DNA from: Flavobacteriales bacterium UBA1986
GTDB taxonomy: Bacteria > Bacteroidota > Bacteroidia > Flavobacteriales_G > Salibacteraceae
DNA: 19,365 nt
Direction: 5' to 3'
Assembly: GCA_002336245.1 (NCBI GenBank)
Contig: DDDG01000013.1
Location: forward strand, 138,817 to 158,181
Position numbers and translations under genes: made by a program. Below the pieces are notes generated by a model, which was given only the letters and a program-made list of their open reading frames with translations, searched no databases and was not told the origin of the DNA. Numbering within the stretch: the stretch's first letter is position 1; every line of letters starts with the position of its first letter. Of this stretch, positions 13,831 to 19,365 are shown piece after piece.

Positions 13831-13850
13831 CCCCACCTTGCGGTAGGGCT
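13825..13850 (-). terminator. Terminator after tRNA-Ser
   Basis: On the minus strand, AGCCCTACC (13850-13842) and GGTGGGGCT (13837-13829) form a 9-bp stem with a GCAA tetraloop, followed by TTTT. It lies 12 bp past the tRNA 3' end. Confidence 0.85.
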
Positions 13851-13861
13851 TTGCGATGCTT

Positions 13862-13952
<91 letters not shown>

Positions 13953-13981
13953 TGAAAACTACCCTTCCTCGGAAGGGATGG

Positions 13982-13989
13982 CAAAATTA
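13982..13989 (-). promoter_or_regulatory. Candidate -7 element of tRNA-Ser promoter
   Basis: TAATTTTG on the minus strand matches TAnnTTTG exactly, 30 bp before the tRNA 5' end. The -33 box is not clear. The inverted repeat CCCTTCC/GGAAGGG at 13962-13977 lies between it and the tRNA. Confidence 0.45.
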
Positions 13990-14029
13990 ATATTCGAACG
14001 CATATATGATGCGGTGAAAAAAAAGATTT

Positions 14030-15202
14030 TCAGAAACTCCACTGAGTTCGCAAATAGATGCTGTTTCCGAGGTTCCTAAATGGCCCATTCATAGAGCCAA
14101 AGTAGGTTTGGCCGAAGATACCGATGTCCCAAGTCTCAGATATGGAATAGCCAAGGTTCGGAGTTAAAAACAGAATGTTGATTCCCTGAGCGTAAATAAC
14201 TGCACCACCAGCATTCAATAGTGGCGTAATTGGTCCTGAATATTGTGCAAACCAAGCAAACTGACTGGGCATTAAATTCTTAGCCGAAGGGGTTCCACTG
14301 AATAGAATTGGATTATCGAGGGCTTTGGGTGAATCGGCTCCATCTGAATTGAAAAAGACCGAAACGTTCAAATAAGTTTCATTGCTGAAAGTATAGTCAA
14401 CGGAACTCGAGAAAACTAAAAGCCCAGAGGTATCCAACAGATTCTCGTATGGATGGAAATAGGAAGCCTCCCCTTTAAATCCAGCATTTTTCAAATTGCC
14501 GGCCCAACCCATGGCCAGACTCAAGTCTCTTTCATACTTCGCTCCAATAAGTTGAACATCATAGCTGCGAGCGTTGAATGCATATTTAAGTGCAAAGACA
14601 TCCTTATTGAAGTTTCCTGTGAATTTATAGACCAACTCAAGACTTCTCAGCTTCTTGAAATAACGTTGAATCTTAACCGCATCGCTCCCCGGTCGTTCGC
14701 TGTAATCGAAATCGGCGAAATTGTAGACGTTAAATAGATCGTTGGGATTCCACACCAGGTGTATTCCCCAGTTGATGCGCTGACGCCCCAATCGGAGGTT
14801 CCACTTTTCGTCGGAATAATCAAACCAAAGGCGATCGATGGTAGAATGGAGAAAAAAGGCCTTGCTCTCATAAAGTGAGAAAGACATGTCCACCAAGCCT
14901 GGATCTCGATCGATGAAAGCTGAATAGAATGTATTCGTCTGTTTGGTTTCACCCCAGAAAAAACGATTTCTAACTTCCAATCCGGCGGTCAGATTTTTGG
15001 TTGGATAAAAGCGAAAGTTCAATCGGTTGTGCAGAAAGTTGTCTGTAAGACTTGAGTCGGAATTGAAGACATTCAGAATGTGCATATTCCTGAGATATCC
15101 ACGTGCCTCGAATTTATCTTTCCACCACGATTCCTTGTCGTCCTGTGCAGCCGATGAAAAAGCAATGATTGCGAGCAGAAGAAAACTAATCGCGCTTCTC
15201 AT
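14030..15202 (-). CDS. Outer-membrane beta-barrel protein of the ABC operon (DUF1302-like)
   Basis: From ATG 15202 the product has 390 residues: signal peptide MRSAISFLLLAIIAFSSAAQ, then a beta-rich chain ending LRTQWSF. The terminal aromatic residue is the usual BAM-targeting end of an outer-membrane barrel. RLGRQRINWG followed by VWNPNDLFNVYNF and RPGSDAVKIQRY is the motif set I associate with DUF1302-type and related barrels; that assignment is from memory of family style. ATG 15226 would add eight residues. With 15202 the start overlaps the ATPase stop by 17 bp, implying translational coupling. As last gene of a LolA-like/permease/ATPase operon it may be the outer-membrane partner or acceptor for the exported substrate. 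No strong terminator is seen after it. Confidence 0.85.
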   Translation of the reverse strand: MRSAISFLLLAIIAFSSAAQDDKESWWKDKFEARGYLRNMHILNVFNSDSSLTDNFLHNRLNFRFYPTKNLTAGLEVRNRFFWGETKQTNTFYSAFIDRDPGLVDMSFSLYESKAFFLHSTIDRLWFDYSDEKWNLRLGRQRINWGIHLVWNPNDLFNVYNFADFDYSERPGSDAVKIQRYFKKLRSLELVYKFTGNFNKDVFALKYAFNARSYDVQLIGAKYERDLSLAMGWAGNLKNAGFKGEASYFHPYENLLDTSGLLVFSSSVDYTFSNETYLNVSVFFNSDGADSPKALDNPILFSGTPSAKNLMPSQFAWFAQYSGPITPLLNAGGAVIYAQGINILFLTPNLGYSISETWDIGIFGQTYFGSMNGPFRNLGNSIYLRTQWSF

Positions 15203-15872
15203 CCGAAATGATCTTTCCGTCTTCAAGAGTGATTACCCTTCGAGCTTTATCAATGACGCGTTGATCGTGGGTTGAAAACACGAAAGTGACGTCTTCTTCT
15301 TTATTGAGAAGGAGCATCATATCCAATAGATTATTCGTCGATTTTGAATCTAAGTTTGCCGTAGGCTCATCGGCCAAAACAAATTGCGGCTTCGAAGCAA
15401 GTGCTCGAGCCACCGCAACTCTTTGTTGCTGCCCTCCAGAAAGTTCCATCGGACGATTCTTCATCTTATCCTTCAATCCAACTTCTTCAAGAAGCGCATG
15501 CACCCGCTCATTGCGTTCCACCTTCGACTTCTTCTGAAGCAACATAATGAACTCCGTATTCTCCTCTGCAGTGAGAACTGGAATGAGGTTGTAGGATTGA
15601 AAGACGAAGCCAATGTTGTGCAGTCTAAAGTCAATGAGCTCGCCGTCGGACATTTGGCCGAGCTCGGTATCTCCAACTCTTATGCTTCCGCTCGTTGGTC
15701 GATCCAATCCACCAATTATGTTCAACAAGGTGGTTTTTCCTGAACCAGAAGGACCAACAATGGCTGTAAACTCCCCCTTATCGATCACCAAATCAACATG
15801 ATCAACGGCTGTTACTGGAACAGCTCCTTCTTCGTACACTTTACACAGGTCTTTGGTTGATATTATGGACAT
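15186..15872 (-). CDS. ABC transporter ATP-binding protein, LolD/MacB type
   Basis: Cytoplasmic ATPase of 228 residues, complete with Walker A GPSGSGKTTLLN near residue 40, Q-loop FVFQSYNL, signature LSGGQQQRVAVARAL near 140, Walker B FVLADEPTANLDS, and H-loop FVFSTHD. This is the MacB/LolD/FtsE subfamily, which powers FtsX-type permeases working by mechanotransmission rather than by passing substrate through the membrane. ATG 15872 lies 2 bp after the stop of permease B. It presumably pairs with the two permeases upstream, and the outer-membrane barrel gene overlaps its end. Confidence 0.96.
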   Translation of the reverse strand: MSIISTKDLCKVYEEGAVPVTAVDHVDLVIDKGEFTAIVGPSGSGKTTLLNIIGGLDRPTSGSIRVGDTELGQMSDGELIDFRLHNIGFVFQSYNLIPVLTAEENTEFIMLLQKKSKVERNERVHALLEEVGLKDKMKNRPMELSGGQQQRVAVARALASKPQFVLADEPTANLDSKSTNNLLDMMLLLNKEEDVTFVFSTHDQRVIDKARRVITLEDGKIISDEKRD

Positions 15873-15874
15873 GA

Positions 15875-17086
15875 TTAAATTTTTCTGATTGCGTTAACTG
15901 GTTTCAACTTCAATGCTTTTCGAGCAGGATAGATTGCTGCTAGGATTGCCATTCCGAGCACCATAATGCTCACTTCCAAATATCGAGATGGTTCAAGGAA
16001 AGGAAAAATGGTGCTAGAAAAGCCCATATCCTCATATGCGGCTCCGGCCAGATTGATGCCGTGCTCTCCAAAGTATTCGACGAAAATGTAGGAGAACAAC
16101 AGACCAAGAGGTCCGCCGATCATACTCAAAAAGATGGTCTCGAGCATGATCATTCCAAACACGCGCATCTTGGTCATTCCGATGGCCATGAGCATTCCAA
16201 TTTCACGAACACGTTCTAAAACAGCCATCAGCATGGTATTCACAATTCCGAATAACAAAGCCAGAAGTATGATTCCGACAATGATGTACAAGTAGGTGTC
16301 GATCATACTGATCATTAAGCGCATGCCTAAAGAGATGTCCAACCAAGAAAGAACTTCCAGATCGGTGTATCGCTCTTGATACTCAGCAGCCTTTTGCTCA
16401 GCTAGGTCATAGCTGTTGAGATAGACTGCAATTTCGTGATATCCCTGTGGAATTTTCATCAAGGGACGCAGGTCTGAATCGCGCACATAGACATTCATTT
16501 TGTCGAACATGTTGTTGTCGGTATCATAGTAGCCAACAACTCGAAATGCTCCTGCGGTTATTTCCCCATTGATGTCTTGAAGGGTTAAAACGACTTTCGA
16601 CCGAAGCTTAACCTTAAATTTCTCGGCAATCTCTTTACTGATGAGAACCGGATTGCGTTTGATGCCTTCAAAAAAGGCTCCTTCTACAAGTCGCTCGTTG
16701 AGCTTCGTGGTTTGTGCTTCCTTTTCTGGGTCGATGCCATTGATTTTAATGGAACCATTTTGATTGGCGGAACCCAGCATTCCCATTGAGATGAGTCTTC
16801 CACTATAGGCTTCCACAGAATCATCAGTTGAAAGTTCCGCAAGAATTTCATCGCCTTGTGCCATGTATGAACTGGCCGTTGGTTCGTCCCTAAACCCTTG
16901 TCGATGAAATTGGAAATGTGAAATCTCCTTCTCCACAACAGAATCGACTTTGGATTTGAACATGCCTTCCACAAAGGCGGAGGCAAACACTCCGGCCCAA
17001 AGTCCTAAAGCGATCGCCGTGATTACGACGAAGCTCCGAACCTTCGCTCTCCAAATGTTTCTCCAAGCAATTTTTATCAGCATCAT
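15875..17086 (-). CDS. FtsX/MacB-type ABC permease (B)
   Basis: Inner-membrane permease of 403 residues with the classical layout: cytoplasmic start IAWRNIWRAKVRSF, TM1 at about 20-40, a large periplasmic domain of roughly 220 residues (MacB_PCD-like), and three C-terminal TM segments around 265-285, 310-340 and 370-390. The coupling motif RVREIGMLMAIGMTKMRV links it to the ATPase. It ends in LKPVNAIRKI, like its sister. It resembles LolC/LolE pairs that extract lipoproteins or lipids. The ATG at 17086 shares its A with the TAA of the small ORF in front (TAATG), and a second ATG follows at 17083. A 2-bp gap separates it from the ATPase gene. Confidence 0.95.
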   Translation of the reverse strand: MMLIKIAWRNIWRAKVRSFVVITAIALGLWAGVFASAFVEGMFKSKVDSVVEKEISHFQFHRQGFRDEPTASSYMAQGDEILAELSTDDSVEAYSGRLISMGMLGSANQNGSIKINGIDPEKEAQTTKLNERLVEGAFFEGIKRNPVLISKEIAEKFKVKLRSKVVLTLQDINGEITAGAFRVVGYYDTDNNMFDKMNVYVRDSDLRPLMKIPQGYHEIAVYLNSYDLAEQKAAEYQERYTDLEVLSWLDISLGMRLMISMIDTYLYIIVGIILLALLFGIVNTMLMAVLERVREIGMLMAIGMTKMRVFGMIMLETIFLSMIGGPLGLLFSYIFVEYFGEHGINLAGAAYEDMGFSSTIFPFLEPSRYLEVSIMVLGMAILAAIYPARKALKLKPVNAIRKI

Positions 17087-17178
17087 TATTCGGTTTCTAA
17101 GAGGTCTAGATTATTTCCTTGCCAAAGCAACATTTCATGAATGCAATCCAAAGCGATGTGTCTTCGTGCGCGCATCAT
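17086..17178 (-). CDS. Candidate 30-residue small protein bridging the two permease genes
   Basis: No domain is recognised. An open frame runs from ATG 17178 to TAA 17088-17086. Its ATG overlaps the TGA of permease A as ATGA, and its TAA overlaps the ATG of permease B as TAATG, so it fills the only sizeable gap in the operon exactly. The peptide starts MMRARRHIALDCIHEMLLWQ and ends in acidic LDLLETE, which could form an amphipathic helix. There is no signal peptide or membrane span. It is not a frameshifted tail of permease A, which already ends in the same NAIxx pattern as permease B. It could be a real microprotein or only a coupling device that carries ribosomes across. A gap of this length stays open by chance in perhaps a quarter of cases (rough estimate). 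Confidence 0.5.
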   Translation of the reverse strand: MMRARRHIALDCIHEMLLWQGNNLDLLETE

Positions 17179-18395
17179 GATCTCATTTCTTCAATTGCAT
17201 TGAGCCGCAGAATGCTTCCAAATGGATAAAGTGCAATGACAGAGGCCATGATGGCAATTACGATGGCTTGGGTGAGAAAGACCATCGGGTCTACTGAAAA
17301 CTGAAGCACTGCCTCAAGCCCATAATCTTCATACATCTCGCCCATCTCTCCTCCTCCCAAATCAATTGGGTTAATATTAAAATAGAGACTTATTGGGTAA
17401 GCGCCAATAATTCCCAAGAAGGCACCTATCACCGAGATGAAAACTACTTCTAGAAAAACGAGTACGGCCAATTTGATTCGCTTCATGCCGATGGCAACCA
17501 AAACACCAAATTCATGTCTTCGCTCAGCAAGCATCATCAGCATGGTTCCAAAAATTCCGAAACTGATGACCAAATACATGATGAACATAAAAACGTAACC
17601 CTCCACTTTGTCTGTTTCAATCATATTCACCAAGTCGGGGTTTAACTCTACCCAATCCATCACCTCGTAATCCTCTGGCAATACTGTACGCAAGGCTTTC
17701 ACCGCTTCCGCACCTGCATCTCCATCTTCCACATCCAACACTATGGTATTCAGCATAGTACCTGCTCCGTATAAGGTTTGAGCCTGACTCAAAGACATAA
17801 ACACAAGCTGCTTACTCAGTTCAGGGGAGCCGAATTTCACAAGGCCTTGAATGTGGTACTTCCCGGCAGCTGTGACACCATGATAACCCGAACCAAGCAA
17901 TACAATCGTGTCGTTTACTCCAACCTTGAGGTATTCAGCCAAGCCGGCTCCAACTAAAATCCCTTTCGAGTTGACTGTTAAGTATTCACCTTCGTATACG
18001 CGGTCGGCAAAGCCATTGATGAGCGCTTCTTTCTCTGCATCAATTCCCACAACCATAGCTCCTTTGGTGATTTCATCGGAAGCCGCTAGAGCAAAACTTT
18101 CAATTCGAGGTAGGTACTCATTCACCAATTCTTCCGACTGAATTGCATTGATGAGCTCTTCAGTAGGTTCAAAAGAATATTCGATTGTTTTTTCCTGCCA
18201 ATAATCGCGCGCATGAATTTGTGCGTAGCCGGAATAGTCACCAACTGTAGTGCTGATCATATTGTCGTACACACCTTCTTTCACACTCATCATCAAACTG
18301 GAGAGAATGACCGCAAAGAAGATGGAAGCCCATGTAATGCCCGTTCGACGCTTATTGCGCCAGATGTTCTTCCAAGCTAATTTTAAATAGATCAT
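17175..18395 (-). CDS. FtsX/MacB-type ABC permease (A)
   Basis: Inner-membrane permease of 406 residues, paralogous to permease B. It begins MIYLKLAWKNIWRNKRRTG, with TM1 at about 20-40, a large periplasmic domain (about 45-270), and three C-terminal TM segments. Its coupling stretch is AERRHEFGVLVAIGMKRIKL. The periplasmic tip region differs clearly from B, as expected for a heterodimeric LolC/LolE-like pair. ATG 18395 is separated by a single base from the stop of the LolA-like gene. Its TGA overlaps the ATG of the 30-codon ORF. Confidence 0.95.
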   Translation of the reverse strand: MIYLKLAWKNIWRNKRRTGITWASIFFAVILSSLMMSVKEGVYDNMISTTVGDYSGYAQIHARDYWQEKTIEYSFEPTEELINAIQSEELVNEYLPRIESFALAASDEITKGAMVVGIDAEKEALINGFADRVYEGEYLTVNSKGILVGAGLAEYLKVGVNDTIVLLGSGYHGVTAAGKYHIQGLVKFGSPELSKQLVFMSLSQAQTLYGAGTMLNTIVLDVEDGDAGAEAVKALRTVLPEDYEVMDWVELNPDLVNMIETDKVEGYVFMFIMYLVISFGIFGTMLMMLAERRHEFGVLVAIGMKRIKLAVLVFLEVVFISVIGAFLGIIGAYPISLYFNINPIDLGGGEMGEMYEDYGLEAVLQFSVDPMVFLTQAIVIAIMASVIALYPFGSILRLNAIEEMRS

Positions 18396-18396
18396 A

Positions 18397-19146
18397 TCAG
18401 CGAATTCTTTTCATGTTCTGAGGAGTAAAAAAGGACTCATCGATTCCTACATCAAATTTTAGATCGTTGTAGATCAATACAGTTTTGTGCCCTTCCTTCT
18501 CAACGGGCGTCATCTCCATTCTGGTCGGAAGTGTCTTCCCTCCCATTTCCTTCACATCGCTCGATTGAAAAATATTGACCAAGAAGCCGTCTTCGTCGTA
18601 CAACTCTGAACGCATTTGAATGAAAAACTCTTGATCAATCCAAGTGTATATTTTACCCCATACAACTGCCGCATCCTCTTTAGGAGTGAGTTGAATCTTC
18701 CAACATTTCCGCCCCTCAATCAGCGAGTCGCCCAAGATCTTATGGGTGTAGTCTGTAACGAGGGATGACTGTTTCACTAAATCGTCGTTCGAGAAGTCGG
18801 TACCCATCCAAGATTGCATCATCATAGACGGAGGAAGTTTGATGGAACGCTCAATGCTCGGAATCCAGTTCCACACTTCCTTATCTCGCTTTAAAATGAC
18901 CGAGCCTTTCTCCTTCGCTGGTGAATCGACGTAGCTCAATGCGAATTCCGTCCCAAGCGACCAGTTGCGCATGCTGATCTCCCTTGACCACTTCGGTCGC
19001 ACGATTTCAATCGTCATGGAAGCCTCAGAAGACGCCCCGCGCATAAGGTCTTCCGATTTCTGAATGATTTCGGCAAGATCTTGCCCCAAAATGGGTGAGC
19101 TCAGCAATAGGCCCAAAGCAAGATAGAATAGCTTGTTCGTTGTCAT
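18397..19146 (-). CDS. Periplasmic LolA-like outer-membrane lipoprotein-sorting protein
   Basis: It has 249 residues with signal peptide MTTNKLFYLALGLLLSSPILGQ, without a lipobox Cys. The remainder fits the LolA/LppX-like half-barrel superfamily: an N-terminal helix (AEIIQKSEDLMRG), then alternating beta strands with VILKRDKEVWNWIPSIERSIKLPPSMMMQSWMG, and a C-terminal LKFDVGIDESFFTPQNM. This group (COG2834-like, assignment from memory) is commonly found next to RND or ABC exporters and is thought to carry lipids or lipoproteins through the periplasm. It is probably not the housekeeping LolA, since it sits in a TetR-led operon. ATG 19146 overlaps the regulator's TGA as ATGA. Confidence 0.88.
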   Translation of the reverse strand: MTTNKLFYLALGLLLSSPILGQDLAEIIQKSEDLMRGASSEASMTIEIVRPKWSREISMRNWSLGTEFALSYVDSPAKEKGSVILKRDKEVWNWIPSIERSIKLPPSMMMQSWMGTDFSNDDLVKQSSLVTDYTHKILGDSLIEGRKCWKIQLTPKEDAAVVWGKIYTWIDQEFFIQMRSELYDEDGFLVNIFQSSDVKEMGGKTLPTRMEMTPVEKEGHKTVLIYNDLKFDVGIDESFFTPQNMKRIR

Positions 19147-19365
19147 GAGTACAGTGATTTGATGAGATCTTTGATTGCCTTTTTTGACTTTTCAATTGGA
19201 AATTGTTCAGGGCTCAACAGAATGTGCATTTGCACTCCGTCGACGTAGGCGGCTATCTGACTGACCCAAAACATGGGGTCTTTAACTTTCTTTCCCTTTA
19301 AGAAATCATGGAGCTTGGTGACAAATGAGCCTATGTTGCCACTGGCTTCTTCAATCAGAATTGGG
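19143..19365 (-). CDS. TetR-type regulator, C-terminal part (5' end off window)
   Basis: Only the last 73 codons are visible, reading out of the right edge without a stop. The helical pattern (ASGNIGSFVTKLHDFL, then MFWVSQIAAYVDGVQMHILLSPEQFP, then a Lys-rich last helix ending IKSLYS) is that of a TetR-family ligand-binding domain, where a helix of the type AxxDGxxxHLLLxP is common. The DNA-binding domain is not in view, so the call is provisional. Its TGA overlaps the ATG of the LolA-like gene, so it heads the operon and would autoregulate it in response to an unknown ligand. Confidence 0.65.
   Translation of the reverse strand, partial: PILIEEASGNIGSFVTKLHDFLKGKKVKDPMFWVSQIAAYVDGVQMHILLSPEQFPIEKSKKAIKDLIKSLYS

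Noticed and set aside
13493..13846. 117-codon plus-strand open frame
   Set aside because: It runs across the 36-bp direct repeats and the hairpin, shows no domain or start signal, and its sequence is explained by repeats.
13990..14029. Terminator for the outer-membrane barrel gene
   Set aside because: A CGCAT/ATGCG stem is present, but the T run is on the wrong side of it for the minus-strand transcript.

Overview
The window looks like a chromosomal segment of a Bacteroidota bacterium, probably flavobacterial/Cryomorphaceae-like. This is inferred from mostly absent Shine-Dalgarno sequences, TAnnTTTG-type -7 promoter elements in front of both tRNAs, a Bacteroidota-type RAYT, and the family flavour of the outer-membrane proteins. 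No database was consulted, so the taxonomy is an inference.

Positions 1-1294 (minus) hold most of a sigma-54-dependent, NtrC-type activator. Its receiver domain has lost the phospho-acceptor Asp and the other signature residues.

Positions 1444-7947 form a nearly complete molybdenum-cofactor (Moco) cluster, arranged as moaD-moaE (minus), moaA-moeA (plus), mobA fusion and moaC (minus), and moeB-rhodanese (plus). Together they cover GTP to cPMP (MoaA, MoaC), cPMP to molybdopterin (MoaD/MoaE, with MoeB and its rhodanese domain re-sulfurating MoaD), Mo insertion (MoeA) and nucleotide attachment (MobA). No moaB/mog and no modABC genes are visible. A REP-associated tyrosine transposase (RAYT) sits between the converging moeA and mobA genes. 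It is flanked by a perfect 27-bp inverted repeat and followed by a six-unit, 21-bp tandem array built from the same palindrome. Positions 7948-10319 (minus) add two anion transporters, SulP-STAS and TauE/SafE (TSUP), that could serve sulfate, sulfite or molybdate.

Positions 10560-13952 are less gene-dense. They hold an exported probable barrel protein (plus), a terminator, tRNA-Pro(TGG), a 121/122-bp tandem array of about 3.5 copies, an orphan lipoprotein (minus), an 8-bp-phased GAGTG repeat, a 36-bp direct repeat, a large hairpin and tRNA-Ser(GCT) (minus). Several short motifs are shared between the two tRNA flanks.

Positions 14030-19365 (minus) form one tightly packed operon: TetR-type regulator (partial), periplasmic LolA-like protein, FtsX/MacB-type permease, a 30-codon small ORF, a second permease, a LolD-type ATPase and an outer-membrane beta-barrel. 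Most junctions overlap or abut. The layout suggests a trans-envelope lipid or lipoprotein transport machine with inner-membrane ABC, periplasmic carrier and outer-membrane partner. The small ORF fills the only gap exactly, with ATGA and TAATG overlaps.
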